A stretch of DNA of 64,000 nucleotides from positions 1,558,001-1,622,000 of the forward strand of contig NC_014392.1 of the NCBI RefSeq assembly GCF_000145215.1. The letters are read 5' to 3'. The notes below the pieces were generated by a model, which was given only the letters and a program-made list of their open reading frames with translations, did not search any database and was not told the origin of the DNA. This document shows positions 56,014-64,000 of the stretch, one piece after another; positions within the stretch are counted from its first letter, which is position 1; every line of letters starts with the position of its first letter. Origin of the DNA: Caldicellulosiruptor obsidiansis OB47. GTDB lineage: Bacteria > Bacillota > Thermoanaerobacteria > Caldicellulosiruptorales > Caldicellulosiruptoraceae. The position numbers were made by a program, and so were the translations under genes.

Positions 56014-56688
56014 TTACCTCCTTTTTTGAACAAACCAATTGCCCTCAGGATCAATGCAGGCAAGAAAAACATCCTGTATATTATCTATCCCTCTTTTTCT
56101 AATTTCGGTAAGCACCTGTTCTAATGTTAAATTGACATATTTCAAAGACTCTTCTTTTACCTTGCCATCGACTATAACACTTACTGGAATTCCTTCATAT
56201 TTTGTTGGTATTCCCAAATCAGCAGGTGTAACATATCTTTTCTGCGACTTTGGAATCACCGAAATATCTCCATCGGTTTCCAGTATGGCATACTCTATAT
56301 CATGAATATTGAAAAATCCTTTTATTCTTAGTTGTTCCATAAGGTCATTCAAGCTATACTGTGTTTTTCTGAGTGCATCTTCTAAAATTTTACCTTTTGC
56401 TATTAAAATAGTAGGGCTTCCACATACAAGTCTTTTTATAAAATCAGATTTCAAACTTCCAAATGTAATTAACGTTTGTAAAAATAAAAGGGTTAAAATA
56501 GGAATGATACCGTTTATAAGAGGGACACCGGTGTTTTGCATTGGAACAGCTGCAAGTTCAGAAATCATTATTGTAATGACAAGTTCAAATGGTTGAAGTT
56601 CACCCATCTGTCTTTTTCCCATAAGTCTCATAACCAATACAACCAGCACATATAAGATTAACGTTCTAATAAAAATGGTTATAACCAT
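56014..56688 (-). CDS. DUF421 (YetF-like) membrane protein
   Basis: 225 residues from ATG 56688, with AAAGGGG 7 bases upstream. Three membrane helices in the first ~85 residues with VMRLMGKRQMGELQPFE in the first loop, the family mark. Then come two soluble DUF421 domains, with RIKGFFNIHDIEYAILETDG in the first and KRGIDNIQDVFLACIDPEG in the second. The domain function is unknown. Its ribosome-binding site is inside the arm of a hairpin. Confidence 0.9.
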   Translation of the reverse strand: MVITIFIRTLILYVLVVLVMRLMGKRQMGELQPFELVITIMISELAAVPMQNTGVPLINGIIPILTLLFLQTLITFGSLKSDFIKRLVCGSPTILIAKGKILEDALRKTQYSLNDLMEQLRIKGFFNIHDIEYAILETDGDISVIPKSQKRYVTPADLGIPTKYEGIPVSVIVDGKVKEESLKYVNLTLEQVLTEIRKRGIDNIQDVFLACIDPEGNWFVQKRR

Positions 56689-56742
56689 AAAAATACCCCT
56701 TTCTTTGGAATTTATATTTACTATCCTTTCCAAAGAAAAGGG
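56686..56742 (-). promoter_or_regulatory. Hairpin overlapping the DUF421 ribosome-binding site
   Basis: Arms at 56697-56710 and 56728-56742 (one bulged base), about 14 bp with CCCTTTCTTTGGAA sequence and a 17-base loop. On the minus strand the second arm is the AAAGGGG used to start DUF421 and is followed by TATTTTTATGG. It could terminate the upstream transcript or mask the ribosome-binding site. Confidence 0.6.
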
Positions 56743-56751
56743 ATTTTATTC

Positions 56752-57729
56752 TTAATTTTCTTTTTGCGGGCTATGTTTATACATCACCTTTTTGAACCAT
56801 TCCTTATTTGGTCTGCAAAATCCAATTGTAATCAAATATTTCTTGAAAACTTTGAGCTTAGGATAAAAAGAGTTTTCTCTTCTTCCTCCTTCAAAACATT
56901 TTATAAGATAGAATATTTTTCTTTTTTCTATGCCTTCATATGTCAAAAACCTTATCTTCCTTTTCAACTGGTTGATATTACCATACTCAAGGATTATCTC
57001 AAACAGCTTATAAGCACTTTTTAGCTCATGGGAATTCAGAAGATGAAAGTACAAAGAAATAAGAATATCGACAATCTCTCTTAAATAGCTATTTTCATTC
57101 TTTATTTCTGATAAAACTTTGATGGTTTCGTTACTTAGAAGTATAGGTTCCAACAGATTTTGATTAAAACGATAAGGGTAATTTTGAAGAAACTGTTTTA
57201 AAATTAAAAGTTTTTCGTTGATTTCTTCTTTATTGCTTTCTTGTACAGCCCTTTTCAAAGCTTTTAATAGCGCATTGAGAAAATTTGCAGGATAACTATT
57301 TTGATATAATATCCAAAAGTAAACAATAACTATAATTAGGTCTGCTACTGAAAGCATGATATCAAAGTTTATACCTTTTACTACCCACTTGTATGAAGTT
57401 CCTATTGTATTTACTATTGTCAGCATAAATACAATATGTGCAGCTGTAAACAGCATCGTCAGAATCAGCATATCGTTTAAACAAAGAGAAAAGATAAACG
57501 AACAAACCTTTTGAGAATATTTTACTCTCAGTACTCGCAGTACAAATGAAATAGTAATTGCCACACCAAAGAAAATAAATAGCTGCAACGCAAAAAGCCA
57601 TGTAAGCAATCTATTTGCACTGAGTTTGTCAAAAGAAACAGAGATTGGAGATAATAAGTAAACAACTCCAACAAGCAAAATAGAGGAAAGCAGCTGCTTT
57701 CCTCTACTTGTCTTAAGGTTCTTTATCAT
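56752..57729 (-). CDS. Uncharacterised multi-helix membrane protein
   Basis: 325 residues, no family recognised. Residues ~12-145 hold four membrane helices. The remainder (about 150-325) is soluble, helical and rich in Lys, Leu and Asn, without obvious motifs; two Cys occur near the C-terminus but not as a pair. ATG 57729 is 7 bases after the paaK stop, so it is probably transcribed from the iorA promoter. A hairpin follows the gene. Confidence 0.75.
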   Translation of the reverse strand: MIKNLKTSRGKQLLSSILLVGVVYLLSPISVSFDKLSANRLLTWLFALQLFIFFGVAITISFVLRVLRVKYSQKVCSFIFSLCLNDMLILTMLFTAAHIVFMLTIVNTIGTSYKWVVKGINFDIMLSVADLIIVIVYFWILYQNSYPANFLNALLKALKRAVQESNKEEINEKLLILKQFLQNYPYRFNQNLLEPILLSNETIKVLSEIKNENSYLREIVDILISLYFHLLNSHELKSAYKLFEIILEYGNINQLKRKIRFLTYEGIEKRKIFYLIKCFEGGRRENSFYPKLKVFKKYLITIGFCRPNKEWFKKVMYKHSPQKEN

Positions 57730-57736
57730 TTTGTCT

Positions 57737-58984
57737 TCAGCCTCTCAAATCAAATATTCGTTTGGTCTTCTTTTCACTACGAGGAAGTTCACCTATCCTA
57801 CACAATACAACTTCAGGTGATACTCCTATCTTATTTTTAAACTCATGAGAAATTAACTCTTTCATCTCAGAAATAAAATATTCATCTTCAACTTCAACTT
57901 TTAATGTAAGTTTATCCCTGTAATCAATCCTTTCTATAATTACCTGATATTCACTTCCAACACCCTTTATATCCTTCAAAAATGTGTCTATCTGAGCAGG
58001 GAAGATATTAACACCTTTGACCTTTACCATATCATCAGTTCTGCCAACAATTCTGTCAATTCGTGGATACTTAGAACCACATGGACATTCACCTGGAATT
58101 TTTCGTGTAATATCCCTTGTTCTGTATCTTATAAGGGGAGCACCTTCTTTTTTCAAGGTAGTAATGACAAGTTCACCAAACTCTCCATCAGGTACATTTT
58201 CGCCTGTTTGAGGGTCAATTATTTCAAAATACAGAAAATCATCAAAATAATGAAGACCTGTATGTTCTTTGCAATCTATCGCAATTCCCGGTCCGTAAAT
58301 CTCTGTTAGCCCATAAATATCAAAACTCTCTATACCCAGATACTCCTCAATAGTTTTTCGCTGTTTTTCTCCCCATCTTTCAGATCCAAATATTCCAACT
58401 CTCAAATGTATCTTGTCTTTTAACCCTCTTCTGGTTACCTCTTCAGCAAGCAAAAGAGCATAAGATGAAGTTGCAACAATTACTGTTGACTTTAAATCCA
58501 CCATCATTTGAAGCTGTTTTTCTGTATTCCCTGGTCCCATAGGAATTGTCATCGCACCAAGAAACTCTGCACCAAGCTGAAACCCAATACCTGCTGTCCA
58601 CAGCCCATACCCAGGAGTTATCTGAATTCTATCAAGCTCTGTAATACCTGCAAACTGATAACACCTTTTCATCATTTCCTTCCAGTCATCAACGTCTTTT
58701 TGAGTATAAGGAATAATTACTGGCATTCCTGTTGTACCTGAAGAAGAGTGGATTCTTACAATCTTCTTTTCATCTGTAGCCATAAGCCCTAACGGATAAG
58801 CCTCTCTCAATTCTTCTTTGGTTGTAAATGGAAGTCTTTTAATATCTTCTAAATCATTTATATCATTAAGGCTTATCCCTGCTTCCCTGAACTTTCTTTG
58901 ATAAAATGGGCTATTTTTAAAAACATTTTCGATCTGGTTCAAAAAAAGTTCATTTACACTTTCTCTCATCTCAACACTTTCCAT
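57737..58984 (-). CDS. paaK: Phenylacetate-CoA ligase
   Basis: 415 residues of the adenylate-forming family. It activates phenylacetate (or another arylacetate) with ATP and CoA. The phosphate-binding loop is HSSSGTTGMPV near residue 82, then YGLTEIYGPG, and the C-terminal YRTRDITRK and GRTDDMVKVKGVNIFP. It follows iorB in the iorA-iorB-paaK unit. Together these turn aryl-2-oxoacids into CoA esters, from which ATP or acids can be formed. Confidence 0.92.
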   Translation of the reverse strand: MESVEMRESVNELFLNQIENVFKNSPFYQRKFREAGISLNDINDLEDIKRLPFTTKEELREAYPLGLMATDEKKIVRIHSSSGTTGMPVIIPYTQKDVDDWKEMMKRCYQFAGITELDRIQITPGYGLWTAGIGFQLGAEFLGAMTIPMGPGNTEKQLQMMVDLKSTVIVATSSYALLLAEEVTRRGLKDKIHLRVGIFGSERWGEKQRKTIEEYLGIESFDIYGLTEIYGPGIAIDCKEHTGLHYFDDFLYFEIIDPQTGENVPDGEFGELVITTLKKEGAPLIRYRTRDITRKIPGECPCGSKYPRIDRIVGRTDDMVKVKGVNIFPAQIDTFLKDIKGVGSEYQVIIERIDYRDKLTLKVEVEDEYFISEMKELISHEFKNKIGVSPEVVLCRIGELPRSEKKTKRIFDLRG

Positions 58985-59045
58985 AGTCTCTTCTCCTCTC
59001 TTCTTTTCTCTTCATTTTGATTGCTAATATATATATATTAAGATT

Positions 59046-59606
59046 TTAATACCTTTCGTAAATATTTTCAACCAAAATTTTATTTATTTCATACATTTTA
59101 GAACTTAAAACCTGCTCTAATGCTTTCAGAATCTCTTCTTTAGAAAAAGGTAAAATTCCATATTTGCATACCAAAGCAAGCATTGCAATGTTTTCTGCCT
59201 TTGGTATATTCAGCTCAATAACAATATCATGAACTTTAAATATTCTCAACTTTGGATAGTTTTCTACAAAAAATTTAACTATTTGACTCTTTTTTAAATC
59301 TGAACTTTTGGGTCTTATAAATCTATCATTCAAAACAACTACAGAATCTTTATTAATTTTACTAACATTCCTTGCAGCTTCACACAACTCAAGCCCAATT
59401 AAAACATCAGCCTTACCATCCGGTATAATTGGTCCTACATCTTCTCCTGCCCTTATATAACTTACAACAGAGCCGCCCCGCTGGCTCATTCCAATATTCT
59501 CTGCTGATTTTACATCAAAACCTTTATTCATAAAAAGCTGACAAACCACTCTTGAAAGAAGAATATTTCCCTGCCCACCTGTTCCGGCAATTATGATATT
59601 AATCAT
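59046..59606 (-). CDS. iorB: Indolepyruvate:ferredoxin oxidoreductase, beta subunit
   Basis: 186 residues. N-terminal GTGGQGNILLSRVV and MSQRGGSVVSYIR are diagnostic of the gamma/beta 2-oxoacid:ferredoxin oxidoreductase fold. It works with IorA to oxidise indolepyruvate, phenylpyruvate or hydroxyphenylpyruvate to aryl-acetyl-CoA and CO2 while reducing ferredoxin. It overlaps the iorA stop by 8 bases. Confidence 0.93.
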   Translation of the reverse strand: MINIIIAGTGGQGNILLSRVVCQLFMNKGFDVKSAENIGMSQRGGSVVSYIRAGEDVGPIIPDGKADVLIGLELCEAARNVSKINKDSVVVLNDRFIRPKSSDLKKSQIVKFFVENYPKLRIFKVHDIVIELNIPKAENIAMLALVCKYGILPFSKEEILKALEQVLSSKMYEINKILVENIYERY

Positions 59607-61410
59607 CTTTTATCACCTTCTCTATTGCTGAATACCGACAAAAACTCTTGCAAAGTCCACAACCATTGCATAAGGTTGAATCTATGAAAATATTACCATT
59701 TTCGTCCTCATTTAAAGCTGGACAACCTGTTACTTGTAAACACACTTTACAATTAGAACAATTCTGATTTATTTTAAAGTAGCTTTCCCTTGATTTTAGG
59801 TTAGCACATTCTCTTCGAAAGACTATCACCCCAAGTTCGTCGTCCTTCAAAAATTCTCTGACTTTGTCTACATTCTCGGTGAAATCTGAATAAGGGTCAA
59901 TCACCAAAATTCTTTCAACACCTATTCCTTTTGCAATACCTTCAATGCTTACCTTCCTTCCTTCTTCCCCATAAATCTTCTTGCCAGTTCCAGGATGAGG
60001 TTGAAACCCTGTCATGCCAGTTGTCAGATTGTCCAAAATGCATATGGTTATATTGTGCCTATTGTAGTAGCTATTTACAAGACCTGTAATGCCGCTGTGG
60101 AAAAAGGTTGAATCTCCAATAAAAGCGATAACCTTTTTTGATCTATCTGCAATTTTAAGACCTTGTGCCATTGTGATGCTTGCTCCCATACAAAGGCAGG
60201 TATCAGTCGTTGAGATTGGTTTAGCAAATCCGAGCGTGTAACACCCAATATCTCCTGTAAAAATCACATCTTTACCCTTCATTGCATATTTTACAATCAA
60301 AAACGAGTTTCTGTGAGGACATCCAGCACAAAGTTGTGCCTGCCTTTTTGGAATTTGCAGACCATCCGTAAATGTATTTTTAACCAAAAATCCTTCATCA
60401 GTAAGTATTTTGTAAAAAATGCTTCTTACCTTGTCAACATCAAGTTCACCTGCAAACGGGACATAACCATTTCGTTTTCCATATGTAGAGATGATTCTGC
60501 CATTTTCAAAAAGTATTAGTTTTACTTCTTCTTCCAAAACAGGGTCAAGCTCTTCGATGAATATTAGCATTTCTTTATCCTTTGCAAATTCTAATATAAA
60601 TCCTTCATCTAAGGGATGTGCAACTGTAATCTTTAAGATTGAAAATAAATCTTCAAAACCTTTTATAGCTTCTTTGACGTAAAAATATGAAATGCCACCT
60701 GTTACAATCCCTATTTTTCCCCTGCCTTCAATTCTGTTGTAAGCAGAAAGCTCTTTTTTCATGTCCTGAAGTTTTTGTTCAAGTTCCATATGTTTTATGT
60801 ACGAAAGTGCCGGTAAAATAACCCACTCTGGCTTTTTCTCGAACCCTTTAATCTTCCTCTTTTCTCTTTTGAATTCAAACTCAATTGACTGGTTCGAATG
60901 ACAAACTCGTGTTGTCATCCGAAAAAGCACAGGCAACTTGTATTTTTCTGAAATCTCAAAAGCAGGTTTTATGAGTTCAAATGCCTCTTTCGGAGAAGAA
61001 GGATCAAAAACTGGCAAGTTACAAAATCTTGCAAAGTTTCGTGTATCCTGTTCTGTCTGAGATGAATGAGGTCCAGGGTCATCTGCTACAAATACAATAA
61101 GTCCTCCTTCTACACCTACAACTGAAAGAGACAAAAGAGGGTCTGCCGCAACATTCAACCCTACCTGCTTCATAGTAGCCACAGTTCTTGCACCTGCAAG
61201 ACTTGCACCTGCTGCTATTTCAAGTGCTACTTTTTCGTTTGTAGACCATTCAACATAAAAATCTTCATCCTGAAAATCTTTCAACGTTTCTATTACCTCT
61301 GTTGAGGGTGTGCCGGGATATCCAACAACAACATTTACACCATTTATAAAAAGAGAATATGCTACAGCTTCATTTCCCATCAAGACTTTTTTCATAATTT
61401 CATTTTTCAC
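59599..61410 (-). CDS. iorA: Indolepyruvate:ferredoxin oxidoreductase, alpha subunit
   Basis: 603 residues. The pyrimidine-binding domain (GYPGTPSTEVIE) and the TPP-binding domain (GDIGCYTLGFAKP, GDSTFFHSGI) are both in this chain. The C-terminus is a ferredoxin domain with CSNCKVC and CNGCGLC clusters. Substrates are aromatic 2-oxoacids from transamination of amino acids. ATG 61410 follows AAAGGGTG. Transcription starts from a promoter at 61441-61469 with a palindrome over its -35. Confidence 0.94.
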   Translation of the reverse strand: MKNEIMKKVLMGNEAVAYSLFINGVNVVVGYPGTPSTEVIETLKDFQDEDFYVEWSTNEKVALEIAAGASLAGARTVATMKQVGLNVAADPLLSLSVVGVEGGLIVFVADDPGPHSSQTEQDTRNFARFCNLPVFDPSSPKEAFELIKPAFEISEKYKLPVLFRMTTRVCHSNQSIEFEFKREKRKIKGFEKKPEWVILPALSYIKHMELEQKLQDMKKELSAYNRIEGRGKIGIVTGGISYFYVKEAIKGFEDLFSILKITVAHPLDEGFILEFAKDKEMLIFIEELDPVLEEEVKLILFENGRIISTYGKRNGYVPFAGELDVDKVRSIFYKILTDEGFLVKNTFTDGLQIPKRQAQLCAGCPHRNSFLIVKYAMKGKDVIFTGDIGCYTLGFAKPISTTDTCLCMGASITMAQGLKIADRSKKVIAFIGDSTFFHSGITGLVNSYYNRHNITICILDNLTTGMTGFQPHPGTGKKIYGEEGRKVSIEGIAKGIGVERILVIDPYSDFTENVDKVREFLKDDELGVIVFRRECANLKSRESYFKINQNCSNCKVCLQVTGCPALNEDENGNIFIDSTLCNGCGLCKSFCRYSAIEKVIKDD

Positions 61411-61440
61411 CCTTTCTCAATATAAGCTGGTTTGTACTCT

Positions 61441-61469
61441 ATTATACAGCAATTTTAGTTTGATTTAAA
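61441..61469 (-). promoter_or_regulatory. Promoter of iorA-iorB-paaK
   Basis: TATAAT (61441-61446) and a weaker TTTAAA (61464-61469) on the minus strand, spacer 17. The -35 overlaps the palindrome TGATTTAAAATCA (61461-61473), a possible repressor site. Confidence 0.5.
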
Positions 61470-61473
61470 ATCA
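61461..61473. promoter_or_regulatory. 13-base palindrome over the iorA promoter
   Basis: TGATTTaAAATCA is a perfect dyad between iorA and the divergent small gene at 61545, overlapping the iorA -35. It is a candidate operator; the regulator is not identified here. Confidence 0.4.
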
Positions 61474-61544
61474 TTTTTTAGATTAAAAATATATTAATTT
61501 GCAAAAAATACTATATAGAATAACTCAATCAATAAGGTGAAAAA

Positions 61545-61916
61545 ATGAAAGATGACTTTTATATCAACAAGCGCAGATTTGCTCATTTTAAAAATCTTAT
61601 CGAAAATTATACACGTACCAAACGTCATCTTGAGGAATATGGTGAAATTTTGCCATATGAAAAGATTCAACAGGTTATTCAAAAGCAAAGACGGAGAGAA
61701 GAGCAAATAGAAAATATTCAGAAAGCAATACTAAATGAACATGACAAAGAAAGTGAAGTTAGAAACTTAGTAAAAAACTACCTCCATACAGAAGGGTATT
61801 TAAAACACTACAGAGACAAACTACCAAAACAAATTGTGAATAATATGCTAAAAAAGCAGGTATTTAGAAAAATACAATTAGAAAATTTAATAAAAAAGGT
61901 TGACGAAGAAAAGTAA
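61545..61916 (+). CDS. Small helical protein of two repeated units
   Basis: 123 residues, no family recognised. AAGGTGA lies 5 bases before ATG 61545. The protein has two homologous copies of a ~42-residue helical unit: NLIENYTRTKRHLEEYGEIL (about residues 17-36) resembles NLVKNYLHTEGYLKHYRDKL (about residues 76-95), each followed by IQ or IV, then Gln/Lys-rich helices ending in QLENL or QIENI. It is predicted soluble, coiled and basic. It is divergent from iorA and 66 bases upstream of spoVT on the same strand, so co-expression with spoVT is possible. Confidence 0.7.
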   Translation: MKDDFYINKRRFAHFKNLIENYTRTKRHLEEYGEILPYEKIQQVIQKQRRREEQIENIQKAILNEHDKESEVRNLVKNYLHTEGYLKHYRDKLPKQIVNNMLKKQVFRKIQLENLIKKVDEEK

Positions 61917-61982
61917 AGAATAAGGCTACAAGGAATTATTAAAACTAATTATAGAAATATTTTAAAAAGGAGTTGAAACAAT

Positions 61983-62534
61983 ATGAAGGCAACGGGAATT
62001 GTTAGAAGAATTGACGATTTAGGAAGGGTTGTAATTCCAAAAGAAATAAGAAGAACTCTTAAAATCAGAGAAGGTGACCCGCTTGAAATATATACTGATA
62101 ACGAAGGGGAGGTAATATTAAAGAAATATTCTCCAATTGGCGAAATGGGGGCATTTGCTAAAGAATATGCTGAAACTCTTCATCAAGTAAGCGGTCATAT
62201 TATAATCATCACTGATAGAGATAGAGTAATAGCTGTTGCAGGTGCTTCTAAAAAGGATTATATGGATAAACCATTAAGTCAAGAATTAGAAAGGGTTATG
62301 GAAGAAAATTCTATTATTGTGGTAAAATCTGAAAATGATATGAGTAGCATACCAATTGTTGAAGGCGATACAACAAGATATACTGCTCAGATAGTAAGCC
62401 CTATACTTTCTGAAGGAAGTGTAATCGGCAGCGTGATTATGTGTTCAACACAATCCCATGTTGTTATGGGTGACTCAGAGTACAAGCTTGTTCAAGCTGC
62501 AACATCTTTCTTTGGAAAACAACTTGAGCAGTAG
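61983..62534 (+). CDS. spoVT: SpoVT-type AbrB/GAF transcription regulator
   Basis: 183 residues. The N-terminal swapped-hairpin AbrB DNA-binding domain (about 1-50) has TGIVRRIDDLGRVVIPKEIRR; the C-terminal GAF-like domain (about 60-180) matches SpoVT. In spore formers SpoVT controls forespore genes under sigma G. GGAGTTGAAACA precedes ATG 61983. It ends at a strong terminator. If the organism does not form spores, its role is probably another one (inference). Confidence 0.92.
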   Translation: MKATGIVRRIDDLGRVVIPKEIRRTLKIREGDPLEIYTDNEGEVILKKYSPIGEMGAFAKEYAETLHQVSGHIIIITDRDRVIAVAGASKKDYMDKPLSQELERVMEENSIIVVKSENDMSSIPIVEGDTTRYTAQIVSPILSEGSVIGSVIMCSTQSHVVMGDSEYKLVQAATSFFGKQLEQ

Positions 62535-62562
62535 TTGTTTTTGACAAAATTTTAATGGTTGG

Positions 62563-62592
62563 CTGTAGGTTTTTAAACCTACAGTTTTTTTT
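62563..62592 (+). terminator. Intrinsic terminator after spoVT
   Basis: Perfect 10-bp stem CTGTAGGTTT/AAACCTACAG (62563-62572 with 62575-62584), followed by eight T. Confidence 0.9.
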
Positions 62593-62678
62593 AATGAAAT
62601 ATTGGAGTATAATAAACTGTGTGAAAGAAAAATGAATTTACAACAAAGTAAATAATGCAGCTTGTTGGGGGTCATTAG

Positions 62679-64000
62679 ATGTTCAAATTAAACGCAGACT
62701 TGACATCAGACAATTCTTTGCGCAAGAGTCTCAATTTTGTAATACTTGGTATTACATTTGGCATAGTCTTTTTTAATGTCACAACAGGGTCACCGGTTGC
62801 TGGATTTGCAAAAGCAATAGGATTTGGCGATCTGATGTATGGTGTAATGCTTGCACTGCCAGTACTTGGCGGTGTAGCGCAAGTTTTTGCATCTTATTTT
62901 CTTGAAAAATCAAAAAAAAGAAAGCTCATATTTTTAATAAGCGGATTTCTCCATAGGTTGCCGTGGGCGTTGATTGCCATTTTGCCGCTGATTTTAGGAA
63001 AAGGTTCGTATATCTTGCTGTTTTTCTTAATACTATTGATGACAATATCATCAATTTCTAACTCATTCACAAATGTTTCTTTTTGGTCGTGGATAAATGA
63101 CTTAGTTCCAATGCATATAAGAGGCAGGTTCTTTTCAAGAAGAGCAACAATTTCCACCATAGTGGGAATGCTCAGCGGACTTGCCATTGGAAAATATTTA
63201 GATTTGCATAATAATCTCAAGGGATTTTCTATAATTTTTGTATTTGCTGCTATAATGGGAATGCTGGATATAGGTTGTTTCTTCTTTGTAAAAGATATTC
63301 CTATGAAAAGTCAGAAACAGCAAATTGATTTGAAAATGATGTTTATTTCTACCCTCAAAAATGATTACTTTAAAAAATTTATGTTCTTTTTTGTAATTTG
63401 GAACTTTGGACTTAGCATTGCAGGCCCTTATTTTAATATGTACATGATAAAAAACCTTAAAATGAGTTATTTTGATATAATTCTCCTGACCCAAATTGTA
63501 AGCAATATTGTAACCATAATAACATTGCCATACATAGGAAGAGTGGTAGATAAAATAGGTAATAGACCCATGCTCCTTTTGGCAGCAAGTCTTCTTTCTT
63601 TATTGCCGGTTGTGTGGTGTTTCACCAACGAAAACAATTATAAGTATTTAGTGACTTTAATAAGCATATTTGCAGGAATGCTCTGGCCTATAATTGATAT
63701 GAGCAATAACAACCTAATTTTGAAATTATCTGACCAAACTCAAACGTCTATGTATGTTGGTGTTATAAATATGTTCAACGCAATATTCGGAACAGCTATT
63801 CCCATTATACTTGGAGGCTACCTTATAGAAGATATTGCACCACATGTTGTTGCCTTTGCAAAAAATTATATGCATTTAAATATAGCTACATACCATGTTG
63901 CATTTTTTCTCTCAGGATTTTTAAGATTCTTAGCTGTGATTTATCTTAAAAAGAATGTAAAAGAGCCAGGTGCAATGAGCCTTAAAAGCGTTATCAAAAG
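62679..64000 (+). CDS. MFS transporter, 3' end outside the window
   Basis: At least 440 residues, starting at ATG 62679 with GGGGG 6-10 bases upstream, still open at the window end. About eleven hydrophobic helices are visible. The loop LVPMHIRGRFFSRR between helices 4 and 5 and YIGRVVDKIGNRPMLL later are MFS marks. It is a paralogue of the frameshifted gene at 13630. Substrate unknown. TATAAT at 62608 may be its -10, though the -35 is poor. Confidence 0.85.
   Translation, partial: MFKLNADLTSDNSLRKSLNFVILGITFGIVFFNVTTGSPVAGFAKAIGFGDLMYGVMLALPVLGGVAQVFASYFLEKSKKRKLIFLISGFLHRLPWALIAILPLILGKGSYILLFFLILLMTISSISNSFTNVSFWSWINDLVPMHIRGRFFSRRATISTIVGMLSGLAIGKYLDLHNNLKGFSIIFVFAAIMGMLDIGCFFFVKDIPMKSQKQQIDLKMMFISTLKNDYFKKFMFFFVIWNFGLSIAGPYFNMYMIKNLKMSYFDIILLTQIVSNIVTIITLPYIGRVVDKIGNRPMLLLAASLLSLLPVVWCFTNENNYKYLVTLISIFAGMLWPIIDMSNNNLILKLSDQTQTSMYVGVINMFNAIFGTAIPIILGGYLIEDIAPHVVAFAKNYMHLNIATYHVAFFLSGFLRFLAVIYLKKNVKEPGAMSLKSVIK

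Noticed and set aside
1-64000. CRISPR array, insertion sequence or rRNA operon
   Set aside because: No regularly spaced repeats, no transposase reading frame with matched ends, and no rRNA sequence were seen in the window.

Overview
The window is AT-rich (roughly one third G+C by eye), densely packed Gram-positive-type DNA. Gene content and order are those of an anaerobic, thermophilic Firmicute of the Caldicellulosiruptor type. This assignment is my inference from protein sequences and synteny (rho-rpmE-prmC-prfA-sua5-ywlE; rimP-nusA-rnpM-infB-rbfA-truB-ribF-rpsO-pnp; yicC-remA-gmk-rpoZ-coaBC-priA-def-fmt-rsmB-rlmN-prpC-prkC-rsgA-rpe); no database was searched. Between about 5.9 and 49 kb almost every gene is on the minus strand. 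Most of the window is core information-processing DNA with strong ribosome-binding sites, overlapping genes and clear intrinsic terminators.

Layout. 0-6 kb: the start of a complex I NuoL/M-like membrane subunit, a HAD phosphatase, a secreted cell-wall amidase, then argC-argB. 6-13.5 kb: rlmH, arginine phosphatase (ywlE), sua5, a ZIP transporter, motAB with a likely sigma-D promoter, prfA, prmC, yqhQ and rpmE. 13.6-23 kb: a frameshifted MFS transporter, a PrsW-type protease, an OGG-type glycosylase, an amidase lacking a signal peptide, rho, malic enzyme, rarA and glyA. 23.3-24.6 kb: a two-gene ThrE-type exporter (yjjP/yjjB-like) on the plus strand. 24.6-35 kb: the translation/RNA operon from rimP to ribF, then rpsO-pnp from their own promoter behind an S15-type leader. 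35-49 kb: rpe, rsgA, the PASTA kinase/PP2C pair, rRNA modification, initiator-Met formylation/deformylation, priA, coaBC, rpoZ, gmk, remA and yicC.

From 49 kb the content is more accessory. A hydantoinase/oxoprolinase-like protein and a histone-deacetylase-fold protein with an extra CxxC...CxxC tail form a pair, facing a DUF89 phosphatase. A tRNA-Thr(CGT) follows, with a decayed tyrosine integrase beside it and a Uma2-family nuclease-fold protein. Then come a CoA-binding protein, uncharacterised proteins, a DUF421/DUF4363 pair, a membrane protein, and an iorA-iorB-paaK operon for aryl-2-oxoacid oxidation. The window ends with a small helical protein built from two copies of one unit, a SpoVT-type AbrB regulator, and the 5' part of an MFS transporter related to the frameshifted one.

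How it works together. The central blocks make and mature ribosomes, start and end translation, and terminate transcription. Two small catabolic or transport units (ior/paaK and thrE-like), the flagellar stator and cell-wall amidases sit around them. I found no CRISPR array, intact mobile element or defence island. The best candidates for something undescribed are the hyuA/HDAC/DUF89 neighbourhood, the duplicated-helix protein next to spoVT, the unknown membrane protein downstream of paaK, and several cis-regulatory structures.
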